Below are positions 26,660 to 35,198 of a stretch of DNA of 53,189 nt, piece after piece. The notes beneath the pieces are model-generated. The model worked only from the letters and a program-made list of their open reading frames with translations. It had not been told where the DNA came from and did no database searches. Each line of letters starts with the position of its first letter. The first letter of the stretch is position 1. Source of the stretch: Prochlorococcus sp. AG-459-B06 (GTDB lineage Bacteria; Cyanobacteriota; Cyanobacteriia; PCC-6307; Cyanobiaceae); contig QCQY01000009.1 in the NCBI GenBank assembly GCA_003209475.1, positions 1-53,189 of the forward strand, written 5' to 3'. The translations under genes were made by a program, and so were the position numbers.

Positions 26660-27439
26660 TTAATAATGGCCTAAGGGACCAGGGCCTGAGCCTATTTTAT
26701 AAGAATTGTCTAAAGATTTCTCAACAAATAATTTCGCTTTTTGTATGGAATCAAATAGATCAAAACCTAAGGCCTTGTAACCACAAATAGCAGCACTCAA
26801 AGTACAGCCGCTTCCGTGGGTATTTTTTGTATTTATAAAATTATTAAATAGCCACTCTTTTCTACCATTTAAGTCAAGGAAAAAATCCTTCCCTTTCATA
26901 TCTTTTAAACCGCCACCTTTTATAAGTACCGCTTTAGCTCCAAGACCAATAATTTTTCTTGCTGAATTTTCGATATCTTCTTTACTCCTTATTTCTAAAC
27001 CAGAGAGTAGATTTGCTTCATAAATATTTGGAGTTACCAAATCAGAATTTGGTAATAAGAGTTTTTTATAAGCATTAATAGCAGAATCTTCCAGTAATTT
27101 AGAACCAGTTCTTGTAACCATTACTGGGTCAATAATTTTGGTTATTTTGTATGTATTTAATTTTGAAGCAGTCTCATTAATTATCCTTTCATTTAATAAC
27201 ATTCCAGTTTTCAAAGCATCAATACCAAAATCAGCAAATAAAGTATCTAACTGATTTAATAAAGTATTCTTCTCTACTGGTTGAACGCATGTAACCTCTA
27301 TACTATTTTGTGCCGTAATACATGTAATAACAGAACATCCATGTACTTTAAGAGCCATGAAAGTTCTCAAGTCAGCCTGTATGCCTGCTCCACCTCCAGA
27401 GTCACTACCTCCTATTGAAAGTGCAATTTTTGAATACAT
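26660..27439 (-). CDS. thiD: Hydroxymethylpyrimidine/phosphomethylpyrimidine kinase
   Basis: ThiD phosphorylates HMP and HMP-P for thiamin synthesis. The 259-residue protein has the ribokinase-like signatures IALSIGGSDSGGGAGIQADL, ITAQNSIEVTCV, ALKTGMLLN, DPVMVTRTGSKLL, LVTPNIYEANLLSGLEI, and the catalytic loop THGSGCTLSAAICGYKAL. It lies 49 bases from tenA, and together they suggest thiamin synthesis and salvage. No TPP riboswitch motif is visible upstream. Confidence 0.95.
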   Translation of the reverse strand: MYSKIALSIGGSDSGGGAGIQADLRTFMALKVHGCSVITCITAQNSIEVTCVQPVEKNTLLNQLDTLFADFGIDALKTGMLLNERIINETASKLNTYKITKIIDPVMVTRTGSKLLEDSAINAYKKLLLPNSDLVTPNIYEANLLSGLEIRSKEDIENSARKIIGLGAKAVLIKGGGLKDMKGKDFFLDLNGRKEWLFNNFINTKNTHGSGCTLSAAICGYKALGFDLFDSIQKAKLFVEKSLDNSYKIGSGPGPLGHY

Positions 27440-27488
27440 AATTTATTAACTCGTTTTTGAAAGTACTATAAATAAATTTTAATTTAAA

Positions 27489-28112
27489 TCAGAAATCTGA
27501 ATATGCATTAAAAAAATCTAACTCCAATTCCATAGCTCTCCTGTATAAATATTTGGCATGATTAATATCATATGTTTCTTTATTAGTCTCAATAAGATTT
27601 TCAAGTGAATCTGCCAGCTTTTCAAAGCTCTCATCAGAATAAGTAATTATCCATTCTTTATACTTAATATCAAAATCCTCCTTATACAAACTTTTTCCTA
27701 TCCAAGAATAAAGTCGCATACATGGAGTCATTGCAAACATTATTTCAACGGAGCTAAGTCTTTTGGAAGTATCATCAAGAAAATCTGTATAATTTTTAGT
27801 GGCTTTTTTTATATAGTTATTAGACAAATCAATATCCCATTCTTTTGCATACGTTTCATGAAGTATTAACTCCTCTGAAACGCCCATTAAGAGTTCACTT
27901 AACTTCCTTATTGAGTACTTATCTTTTGATTTAGAAACAGCAAGACCATAAGCCCTAGCAAAAGTCTCTAAAAAGAAATAATCTTGAGCTAAATATTCTT
28001 GAAAAATATTTTTAGGGAGACTTCCATTCTTTAAACCTTGAACAAATTTTGTATTTAAACATAGTAAAGCAATCTCATAATTATCCTCCCAAAGTTTTTT
28101 TGTTATTTTCAT
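27489..28112 (-). CDS. tenA: TenA-family thiaminase II/aminopyrimidine aminohydrolase
   Basis: The 207-residue helical protein has the TenA pattern: QDYFFLETFARAYGLAVSKS, MFAMTPCMRLYSWIG (the active-site Cys is likely in TPC, as in the TenA_C group), and RAMELELDFFNAYSDF with the catalytic Glu region at the end. TenA_C enzymes hydrolyse aminopyrimidine breakdown products for thiamin salvage. It precedes thiD on the same strand, a frequent pairing. Confidence 0.9.
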   Translation of the reverse strand: MKITKKLWEDNYEIALLCLNTKFVQGLKNGSLPKNIFQEYLAQDYFFLETFARAYGLAVSKSKDKYSIRKLSELLMGVSEELILHETYAKEWDIDLSNNYIKKATKNYTDFLDDTSKRLSSVEIMFAMTPCMRLYSWIGKSLYKEDFDIKYKEWIITYSDESFEKLADSLENLIETNKETYDINHAKYLYRRAMELELDFFNAYSDF

Positions 28113-28198
28113 TTTTTTGATTTTTAGTTATTCTAAAATTTTTTATATTTTTTACCTACAAACTTAATCTTATTTTTCTAGGATTAAAAGAAAAAATT

Positions 28199-29695
28199 AT
28201 GAAAGAAATAAATATTTTATGGTTTAAGAAAGATTTAAGAATTTTTGATAACGAAGCTCTCTGTGAGGCTATTAAAGATAATGATATTTTACCTATTTAT
28301 ATTATTGAGTTAGATATTTGGAGCCAAAATACTCATTCAGATAGACAATGGCAATTTTGCAAAGAAAGTTTAATAGACTTAAGAAATGCACTTGCTGAGA
28401 TTGGACAACCATTAATTATTAGGATTGGCAATGTTATCAATATTTTTGATGAAATTAGTTCAAAATTTAAAATCAAAGGTATATATAGCCATCAAGAAAC
28501 GGGAGATTGGCTTACTTATAAAAGAGATCAAAAAGTAAGAGAATGGGCTTTAAGCAAAAATATTATTTGGAAGGAATTTCTGCAATTTTCAGTTTTTAGA
28601 GGAAATTTAGATAGGAATAATTGGTCTAAAAAGTGGCAAGAAAATTCTGAAAAAAACTTACTTAAAGCTCCATTAAGTATTAATTCTATTAAATTTGATG
28701 TTGGAGAAATACCCTCAGACGGAATTTTTCCCTTTAAAAAAGAAACTTGTCCAGGAAGAATGCAAGGTGGAAGAAAGAGAGGTTTAGAGAGAATGCAATA
28801 CTTCTTTAGTAAAAAATTAGATTCTTATTCAAAAGATATCTCTAGCCCAGAAAAATCATTTGATAGTTGTTCAAGACTATCCCCATATATTTGTTGGGGA
28901 TGCATTTCATTAAAAGAAATTTTTAATAAAGCAAATATATCAAAAAACAATAATTCTAGGATGTTAAAAAGTAGATTAACTTGGCATTGTCATTTTATTC
29001 AGAAACTTGAAAGTGAACCAGAACTAGAGTTTAGGGAATTCCATCCTTTTTTTAAAAACATTAGAGAAAAAAATAATGAATTACTTTATTCATGGAGTTC
29101 AGGTAATACAGGCTTTCCTTTTATAGATGCATGTATGCGCTCATTAAATTTCAATGGATGGATTAACTTCAGGATGAGAGCTATGCTAATGTCTTTTGCT
29201 AGCTATAATTTATGGCTACCATGGCAAGATTCAGGTTCAGAATTAGCAAATAAATTTGTAGATTATGAGCCTGGAATACATTGGAACCAATGCCAAATGC
29301 AATCTGGAACTACATCTATCAATACCAATAGAATTTATAATCCTATTAAGCAGGGAAAAGATCATGATCCTCAAGGAAAATTTATAAAAAAATGGATACC
29401 AGAATTAAAGGATATATCACTTAATTTCATTCATGAACCATGGCTATTATCTAGATTTAATAAAGAAGAATATGAACAAATTAATTACATAAGACCAATA
29501 ATTGACATCCCAAATAGCACTAAAACTGCAAAGAAGAAAATTCAGGAAATCACTAAAAAGGATGGATATTGGGATATCTCAAAAGAAATTTATTTAAAAC
29601 ATGGTTCTAGAAAAAGGCTTAGAAAAAATATAAGTAATAAAAAAATTGTTTCTAAAGAAAAGGAAATACAATACGAACTGAAATTAGATTTCTAA
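28199..29695 (+). CDS. Photolyase/cryptochrome family protein
   Basis: The 498-residue protein starts INILWFKKDLRIFDNEAL, the antenna-domain signature. The FAD domain contains SPYICWGCISLKEIF, SRLTWHCHFIQKLE, NTGFPFIDACMRSLNFNGWI, RMRAMLMSFASYNLWLPW and KFVDYEPGIHWNQCQMQSGT. It probably repairs UV cyclobutane dimers using light, useful at the sunlit surface. Whether it is a class I photolyase, a cryptochrome or an iron-sulfur variant is not decided here. Confidence 0.9.
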   Translation: MKEINILWFKKDLRIFDNEALCEAIKDNDILPIYIIELDIWSQNTHSDRQWQFCKESLIDLRNALAEIGQPLIIRIGNVINIFDEISSKFKIKGIYSHQETGDWLTYKRDQKVREWALSKNIIWKEFLQFSVFRGNLDRNNWSKKWQENSEKNLLKAPLSINSIKFDVGEIPSDGIFPFKKETCPGRMQGGRKRGLERMQYFFSKKLDSYSKDISSPEKSFDSCSRLSPYICWGCISLKEIFNKANISKNNNSRMLKSRLTWHCHFIQKLESEPELEFREFHPFFKNIREKNNELLYSWSSGNTGFPFIDACMRSLNFNGWINFRMRAMLMSFASYNLWLPWQDSGSELANKFVDYEPGIHWNQCQMQSGTTSINTNRIYNPIKQGKDHDPQGKFIKKWIPELKDISLNFIHEPWLLSRFNKEEYEQINYIRPIIDIPNSTKTAKKKIQEITKKDGYWDISKEIYLKHGSRKRLRKNISNKKIVSKEKEIQYELKLDF

Positions 29696-29822
29696 ATTTT
29701 ATTGTCAGAAATTTCCAGATTCTTTTTAGTGAATAGGTAAGTTTTTTAAATTTTGAAATTAAATATATAAATCCACGATGAAGTAATGCAAGCTTTAATG
29801 TATTTATTAGAATTTATTAATT

Positions 29823-29996
29823 ATGACTGAAAGATTTGAATGGGACGATACCAATAGTTCAGGTATATGGTGGAGTACTAATGTAAGTATTAGAGACGAG
29901 TGCATTTTGCTTAAAGAAGATACTCAATGCGAAGATTCTGATATCGTCGAACTTCTTAGGAGTATTGCACAAAATATTGAAGATAATGGCCTTTAA
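29823..29996 (+). CDS. Small acidic hypothetical protein, 57 residues
   Basis: The 57-residue protein reads MTERFEWDDTNSSGIWWSTN and ends VELLRSIAQNIEDNGL. It is acidic with three Trp. No family is recognised. It sits between photolyase and proline iminopeptidase, and its stop is 24 bases from the latter's. Confidence 0.55.
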   Translation: MTERFEWDDTNSSGIWWSTNVSIRDECILLKEDTQCEDSDIVELLRSIAQNIEDNGL

Positions 29997-30019
29997 TTTT
30001 TAAGTGAATATTTCCTCTT

Positions 30020-30970
30020 TTAGAGATTTTGAATTCCTTTTACAGCTTTTATTAATTCGAGAGTAATACCTTTTTCACTCATTGAATGACCAGCATCATT
30101 AACAATAATTAATTCAGAATTCTTTAATTTCTTATTTAGATCCCAAGCACTCCTAACAGGACATACAACGTCATACCTCCCTTGAATTATTTTTGTTGGA
30201 ATCGATTCTATTACTCTTATATTTTTCAAAATAAAATCATCTTCTAAGAAAATATTATTAATAAAATAATGACATTCGATCCTTGCAAAGGCATCTGAAA
30301 AAGAATTAACTTCAGACTTATCAAAATCAAATTTTTTATTTATTAAATGACTAGTTGAGAGTTCCCATTTTGTCCAAGCTGCCGCTGCTTTTGATCTAAG
30401 ATTTGCATCTGAAGATATTAGATATTTATAAAAAGAACTTATTAAATCATTTCTTTCTTCTTTTGGTATTACAGAAATATATTCTTCAAATTCATCAGGG
30501 AATATCTCACTTGCACCATATTGATAGAACCACAATAATTCAAACTTTCTACATAAAAATATTCCTCGCAAAGTTAAGCTGATAACTCTTGAGGGATTCT
30601 TAATCGCATATACAAGCGAAAGTGTTGAGCCCCAAGACCCACCAAACAAATGCCAAGTATCTATTTTTAAAAGAATCCTTAATTTCTCAATATCATCAAC
30701 TAAATGATTGGTTGTATTTTCTTTTAATTCGGAGAAAGGAGTTGAAGAACCGCAACCTCTTTGGTCAAATTGAATAATATCGAATATATCTGGATCAAAG
30801 TATCTTCTATATCTTGGTTGACTTCCTCCTCCTGGACCTCCATGAATAACAAGAATTTTTTTGCCATTTGGATTACCAGATCTTTCCCAATAAATAGTAT
30901 GAATATCACTTACTTGTAAAAACCCTTTTTCACGTACTTCAATTTTCGGAAACAAGACTTGATCTTTCAT
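30020..30970 (-). CDS. pip: Proline iminopeptidase
   Basis: The 316-residue alpha/beta hydrolase removes N-terminal proline from peptides. It carries the oxyanion loop VIHGGPGGGSQPRYRRYFDP, the nucleophile elbow HLFGGSWGSTLSL, the acid in IIQGRYDVVCPV and the His in VNDAGHSMSE, all in the expected order and spacing of peptidase family S33. Length is normal. Confidence 0.95.
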   Translation of the reverse strand: MKDQVLFPKIEVREKGFLQVSDIHTIYWERSGNPNGKKILVIHGGPGGGSQPRYRRYFDPDIFDIIQFDQRGCGSSTPFSELKENTTNHLVDDIEKLRILLKIDTWHLFGGSWGSTLSLVYAIKNPSRVISLTLRGIFLCRKFELLWFYQYGASEIFPDEFEEYISVIPKEERNDLISSFYKYLISSDANLRSKAAAAWTKWELSTSHLINKKFDFDKSEVNSFSDAFARIECHYFINNIFLEDDFILKNIRVIESIPTKIIQGRYDVVCPVRSAWDLNKKLKNSELIIVNDAGHSMSEKGITLELIKAVKGIQNL

Positions 30971-31049
30971 TTTGAAATATTTTTAATCACTTTATGAATC
31001 TATATTATCCAAAAAAGAAGTCTAATTTAGAAGAATTTTGTTAAACAAA

Positions 31050-31077
31050 AAAAAGGACTGTTTGTACAGTCCTTTTT
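31050..31077. terminator. Strong bidirectional hairpin terminator
   Basis: AAAAAGGACTGT (31050-31061), loop TTGT, ACAGTCCTTTTT (31066-31077): a 12-bp perfect stem flanked by A and T tracts. It would stop a minus-strand RNA coming from the 31100-31400 region before pip, or a plus-strand message from the left. Only the minus-strand direction has a plausible transcript. Confidence 0.75.
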
Positions 31078-31130
31078 AATATTTGATTTCCTTCTTACAG
31101 GATATAAAATTACATATTTTAAAGTCTATT

Positions 31131-31405
31131 TACTCATAAACCTAGAATACGTGAATTCGGGGATTTCTCTCGATAATTTCAGTCCCTATTGTCGCTAGTA
31201 ATTATAGAGCGAAGTCTTATCAGACTAATTGATTGAACTTTAATTTTCGAATAATCCCATTCTCAGGAATACGCTTCCTATATTTTGGAATTTACTAAAT
31301 TTCAGGCGGATTATCAATCATTTAGATTGCCTCCGAACTCAACATTTATAAATTACTCCTTTTTATATTTTCAGTAAATCCGTAAATATGCTGATTTACT
31401 TTTTT
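31131..31405 (+). ncRNA. Candidate structured non-coding RNA, ~275 nt
   Basis: A protein-free, locally GC-richer stretch whose ends pair. ATAAA (31136-31140) faces TTTAT (31345-31349), and GAATTCGGGG (31153-31162) faces CTCCGAACTC (31331-31340) with one mismatch. Inside are hairpins GGGA-TCCC (near 31161), CGCT-AGCG, AGTCT-TATC-AGACT, AGGAA-TACGC-TTCCT and CAATC-ATTTA-GATTG. A plus-strand terminator follows. TATAAA at 31103 may be the -10 box. The strand is inferred from the terminator. I could not match it to tmRNA, 6S, RNase P or SRP RNA. Confidence 0.5.
31373..31405 (+). terminator. Intrinsic terminator ending the candidate ncRNA
   Basis: AGTAAATC (31373-31380), a 12-base loop, GATTTACT (31393-31400), then a T run to 31405. 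The 8-bp stem is AT-rich but perfect. No plus-strand protein gene precedes it. Confidence 0.55.
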
Positions 31406-31482
31406 CTTAAATTGTAAGAGGATTTTAATGATCCTTTGTTTTTTAATAGAGAAATATCAAAATTAAAGTCTTGATCCCTTAT

Positions 31483-31665
31483 TTATTCAGATTCATAGAG
31501 CAAAATAGATTCAATTATTCTTTTATCACTATCAGAAAGTTTATAGTCTTCTAATTTCCACTCAACAAATTTTACACACTCATCAATAGAAGGATTCTTG
31601 TCCCGGCACTTACGCCACTCTCTAATCCAATATGCCAAGGCAAAAGTTATTTTTGTAGTAAGCAT
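31483..31665 (-). CDS. Small hypothetical protein, 60 residues
   Basis: From the ATG at 31665 the 60 residues read MLTTKITFALAYWIREWRKC and later SIDECVKFVEWKLEDYKLSD. A start three codons upstream (TTG) is possible. The product is helical with two Cys. It begins 2 bases after the stop of the 46-residue gene upstream, implying a small operon. No family is recognised. Confidence 0.6.
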   Translation of the reverse strand: MLTTKITFALAYWIREWRKCRDKNPSIDECVKFVEWKLEDYKLSDSDKRIIESILLYESE

Positions 31666-31667
31666 AT

Positions 31668-31808
31668 TTACCAATCAGGGTAATTAAAATCTCCTCCAAT
31701 AGGTTCTTCATAAAATTCCCCTTCTTTTAAACCTTTATCATATTTTTCAATTATCTTTTTATAAGAAGCTATTGAGGGAAATAAATCTCCTATATAAATG
31801 GGTTCCAT
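31668..31808 (-). CDS. Small acidic protein, 46 residues
   Basis: The 46-residue frame reads MEPIYIGDLFPSIASYKKII, then EKYDKGLKEGEFYEEPIGGD and ends FNYPDW. Tight spacing to the downstream 60-residue gene and a biased, non-random composition support it. Function unknown. Confidence 0.55.
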   Translation of the reverse strand: MEPIYIGDLFPSIASYKKIIEKYDKGLKEGEFYEEPIGGDFNYPDW

Positions 31809-31882
31809 TGTAATTGTTATAATAATTTTGATTATTTATTATTTTATATAAGAATTTAATAAATAGATTATTAATATGCATT

Positions 31883-31978
31883 ATGGATTTCATCAAAAAG
31901 AACAAAATCTTAACACTAATGGCTGTAATTGCAGTTTTATCATTTGCATTAGAAAAAGCAGGCATAATACACCCTTAA
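31883..31978 (+). CDS. Single-helix membrane microprotein, 31 residues
   Basis: MDFIKKNKILTLMAVIAVLS continues FALEKAGIIHP: a basic N-terminus followed by one hydrophobic helix, the positive-inside pattern. No known photosystem or cytochrome b6f subunit matches. It is one of several such frames in this window. Confidence 0.45.
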   Translation: MDFIKKNKILTLMAVIAVLSFALEKAGIIHP

Positions 31979-32006
31979 ATTAGTTAATATTATTTGATAA
32001 TACTTC

Positions 32007-32096
32007 CTAATGAAATAAGTAAACAGAAATTATTACTGCAAAAATAAGCAATGGAGATAGTAATGTGAATATTAGGGTTGAAAGATTAATAGCCAT
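32007..32096 (-). CDS. Single-helix membrane microprotein, 29 residues
   Basis: MAINLSTLIFTLLSPLLIFA continues VIISVYLFH: nearly all hydrophobic, with a helix of about 22 residues. The size is like small photosystem or b6f subunits (PetN, Psb30, PsaM), but none matches by sequence. It converges with the 31-residue microprotein 28 bases away. Confidence 0.4.
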   Translation of the reverse strand: MAINLSTLIFTLLSPLLIFAVIISVYLFH

Positions 32097-32257
32097 AAAT
32101 TTTTATAAATATATAAATTCAATAAACACCATTTTTAGGCATTTTCAATAGTTAGAACTTCGAGTATTACGAAAAAAATATTTTGAATAATGAAAGATAT
32201 AAATAGGGATCAGATTAATTTGGCATAGTAAAAAGAAGATAAAATATCAAAACAATT

Positions 32258-33025
32258 TTAAATAAAATCTTTCTTAATATATTTTCTTTTTTTTCTTATT
32301 TCTTTTGCAGCCAATATTTGTTGTTTTCTTCTTATTCTATGATCACAAATGGGGTTTTCATCGTTATAGACATATAAAACTTCCTTAATAAACTCTTGAC
32401 GTGATCCTGCCATTTCTAACATCGGGAACATTATTGCTAGATCCCAAGCGACAGAATAGTATTTTCTATTTTTATCTAATAAATCATGCTTATTAACAGA
32501 TAACCACAAATCATGTCTAAAAGTTCTTAGATGGGAGGCGTACCAAAAATATTCCCTAAATAAGTTATATTTTCTTATTAAGCCTGGATATTTTTTACCT
32601 CGAACACTTTTTGAGCATAAATGCGAACCATATGTTATTAAACAATCTGTGTCTGAATACTTTTCGTGAAGAATATTTAGAACATCACCACTATATAAGT
32701 AATCATCTCCATCAATTAAAATATCTATAGTCCGAGATGGTTCTTTTATTTTTTTATTAAGCAAATTAAAAATATTATTTAATGCTCCTAACCGCCTAGG
32801 ATTTTTAATTATCTCAAAATTCTTATGCTTATTACATATTGAAGAAGCGATTTCAAAAGAAGTGTCAGTAGAACAATCATCAACTATTTGGACATGAAAT
32901 TTTTTATAGGATTGTTTAATAATTGAGTTAAGGCACTTTTCTATATATTTCTCTGCATTGAATAGAGGTACTACGATATTAAATAAGTAAGATGAATTTT
33001 GTTTAGAAATAGGATATTTCCCCAA
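32258..33025 (-). CDS. Glycosyltransferase family 2
   Basis: The 255-residue GT-A enzyme has the family 2 start NIVVPLFNAEKYIEKCLNSI, QIVDDCSTDTSFEIASSIC, and the metal-binding DILIDGDDYLYSGDVLNIL. It probably adds a sugar to an envelope glycan or LPS O-antigen. It is transcribed divergently from the GT11 gene 96 bases away, so the two may serve one surface glycan. The acceptor is unknown. Confidence 0.88.
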   Translation of the reverse strand: MGKYPISKQNSSYLFNIVVPLFNAEKYIEKCLNSIIKQSYKKFHVQIVDDCSTDTSFEIASSICNKHKNFEIIKNPRRLGALNNIFNLLNKKIKEPSRTIDILIDGDDYLYSGDVLNILHEKYSDTDCLITYGSHLCSKSVRGKKYPGLIRKYNLFREYFWYASHLRTFRHDLWLSVNKHDLLDKNRKYYSVAWDLAIMFPMLEMAGSRQEFIKEVLYVYNDENPICDHRIRRKQQILAAKEIRKKRKYIKKDFI

Positions 33026-33121
33026 TTAAAATTTAAATATTATTAACTTAAGATTATATACTTAAGACAAAATTAGAACTATCTAAAGAATCTTTTTCTT
33101 AACTTTATATTTTTTTAAAAA

Positions 33122-33955
33122 ATGCTTTTTTCTAGAATGGTTGGGGGATTAGGTAATCAATTATTTCAAACCGCAGCATTTTTGAAATATCGCAGAGAGA
33201 AAGAAAAAGTAATAATTTCCTTTCTTGGAGATATTCACATCCCAAAAAGAGAAAATTGCCTTAATTATATTTTTGAAATTCCTGATTGGCTTTATTATGA
33301 TAATTCTAGAAAAATAAATTTATTCACAAGATTTTTAGCCAGAAGTTCTGCAGGATTAAGGTTTGGCAGTTATGCGCCATATATAGGGATAAATGATAGG
33401 AACTTTTATTTAAAAGATTCTTATTTTTCTAATAAAAAAATATTATTTTTCGATGGTTATTTCATCCATAACTGGAAGTATGAAGAAATAAAGGAATTAT
33501 TTAGTCAATTAAAATTAAGACCTATTTACTTGAAAAGAGATCATATTAAAATTTGCAATGAGAATGTAATTATTCATGCTAGGGGAGGTGACTTCCTTAA
33601 AATAAAACACTTAAATATTTGCGATATTTACTATTATAAAAAAGCAATTGAATACGCACTTAGAAAGGGATTTAATACTTTCACGATAATTTCTGAAGAT
33701 CGACAATATGGTAAAGAAATTATAAAAGAAATGAAAAAATATTTTATAGATTTAAAAATTTCAATTCTTAAATCAAATTCTATAAAAAATGATTTTAATA
33801 TTATAAGATCTTCAAATTTAGCCATATTGAGCAATAGTACTTTTTCTTGGTGGGCATCTTTCTTATCGAATTCCAAAAAAGAATTCTTAGTTCCTTCTAA
33901 TTTCTCTTTAAAAGAAAAAAGAATTATTCTTCCAAATGAAAATGTAATAGTTTAG
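33122..33955 (+). CDS. GT11 alpha-1,2-fucosyltransferase-like
   Basis: The 277-residue protein has family GT11 motifs: MVGGLGNQLFQTAAF at 6-20 (GDP-fucose side), IIHARGGDFLK near residue 151 in place of the common HxRRGDY, and the late AILSNSTFSWWASFLSN. GT11 enzymes add fucose (sometimes galactose) to surface glycans. The GG in place of RG in the third motif is unusual for the family. Start ATG at 33122; divergent GT2 neighbour. Confidence 0.82.
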   Translation: MLFSRMVGGLGNQLFQTAAFLKYRREKEKVIISFLGDIHIPKRENCLNYIFEIPDWLYYDNSRKINLFTRFLARSSAGLRFGSYAPYIGINDRNFYLKDSYFSNKKILFFDGYFIHNWKYEEIKELFSQLKLRPIYLKRDHIKICNENVIIHARGGDFLKIKHLNICDIYYYKKAIEYALRKGFNTFTIISEDRQYGKEIIKEMKKYFIDLKISILKSNSIKNDFNIIRSSNLAILSNSTFSWWASFLSNSKKEFLVPSNFSLKEKRIILPNENVIV

Positions 33956-34050
33956 TAAATATATGTAAGTACATATTAAAAAAATCAAACTTTGCATAAA
34001 ATCTGGCTTTATGATCTTTTTAGGAAATTAATAACAATTCTATTTTCATA

Positions 34051-34917
34051 ATGAATATATTTTTTCAGAGAATTAATTACATATATCTTAAAACTTTTAT
34101 TTTAAGGCCTAAAATAATTTCAACGTTTATATTCATTCCTTTTTTATATTTTCTGGGTTTTGTTTTAGCAAGTCCTCTTATTTTTCTAGGCATTGATAAA
34201 GAAAATATCTCTTTAATCGGGACGATTATAACGTTTTTAATTTTTGTTATTTCATTACCTAAATGGTTCGAAGTTCGATGGAAATTAAAAAATGTTTGGA
34301 AATTAGTTGGAATAAAAAAAACAAGTAGAAATAAGAAACCAAGTTTTTACTTTTTAAAAGGTTTATTAGGAGCAATCAGTCTATTATCAGCAATTTTAAT
34401 TCCTATTATTCTCTTTAAAGACGGTATTTGGTTAGGAGAAATATCAATAGATATTTTGATCAATAGCTTACTCTTGATATTTGGAGTGGGATTTGCAGAA
34501 GAACTTATATTTAGGGGCTGGCTTCTAGAAGAATTAAAAAATCAATTTGGTCTAAAAAAAGCCTTAATTTTTCAGTCAGCAATATTTAGCTTAGTACATA
34601 TTGGATTTAATTTACCTCTTTGGCAAATGATAAGCATTTTATCTGGATTATTTTTGCTCGGTATATTTTTAGCATTTGTGAGATTAAAAAATAATAACTC
34701 CTTGTGGGGTTGCATAGGATTACATGGGGGACTTGTAGGAGGATGGTTTTTAGTAAATAATGGTTTATTTGAAATATCAAAAGATGTCCCAATTTGGTTA
34801 GTAGGACCAGGAAATATAAATACAAATCCATTAGGAGGTTTTTGGGGAATTTCACTTTTATTTTTTTTATGTTTTTTATATTTTTTTATTTTGAAAAATA
34901 ATCAAAAATTTTATTAA
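34051..34917 (+). CDS. CPBP-family intramembrane glutamic endopeptidase
   Basis: The 288-residue multi-pass membrane protein carries the CPBP motifs FGVGFAEELIFRGWLLEELK (E150-E151 with R), SLVHIGFNLPLWQ and later WGCIGLHGGLVGGW. These enzymes (Rce1-like, formerly CAAX/Abi) cut in the membrane, and cyanobacteria use several. The substrate is not known. It shares no clear operon with the GT11 gene 95 bases upstream. Confidence 0.9.
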   Translation: MNIFFQRINYIYLKTFILRPKIISTFIFIPFLYFLGFVLASPLIFLGIDKENISLIGTIITFLIFVISLPKWFEVRWKLKNVWKLVGIKKTSRNKKPSFYFLKGLLGAISLLSAILIPIILFKDGIWLGEISIDILINSLLLIFGVGFAEELIFRGWLLEELKNQFGLKKALIFQSAIFSLVHIGFNLPLWQMISILSGLFLLGIFLAFVRLKNNNSLWGCIGLHGGLVGGWFLVNNGLFEISKDVPIWLVGPGNINTNPLGGFWGISLLFFLCFLYFFILKNNQKFY

Positions 34918-35005
34918 ATAAGATATAGGTTTCTTAAGATTAGAGATAAATACCGATTGATTTTTGATTAATAATTGTCAGATTAAAATAAAGATTAATA
35001 CTAAT

Positions 35006-35170
35006 ATGAACTTTGAGGCAGGAATAAGATTTATTTTCTTTTTATTAATTTTTGGATTTACAAACTATCTAATGATGTTGAGAAGATATGAAAACGACAT
35101 CAAAAAAAAGAAATATTTACAAGAGGAAAAAATTTCCAGACTATACCCTAAAGGTTCATTTATTATCTGA
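35006..35170 (+). CDS. Single-helix membrane protein, 54 residues
   Basis: From the ATG at 35006: MNFEAGIRFIFFLLIFGFTN, then YLMMLRRYENDIKKKKYLQE and KISRLYPKGSFII. One hydrophobic helix is followed by a strongly basic cytoplasmic tail. An upstream in-frame start at 34964 would add 14 residues of poor composition. Function unknown. Confidence 0.6.
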   Translation: MNFEAGIRFIFFLLIFGFTNYLMMLRRYENDIKKKKYLQEEKISRLYPKGSFII

Positions 35171-35198
35171 AATTAAGAAAAGTTTTTGTAGAATTTCC

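Noticed and set aside
31131-31405. tmRNA or 6S RNA
   Set aside because: No alanine-starting tag frame ending in a degradation tag, no acceptor-like T-arm, and purK (usual 6Sa neighbour) is not adjacent.
33956-33985. ATATGTA-AG-TACATAT inverted repeat after the GT11 gene
   Set aside because: Short, AT-rich and only weakly terminator-like; expected by chance at this base composition.
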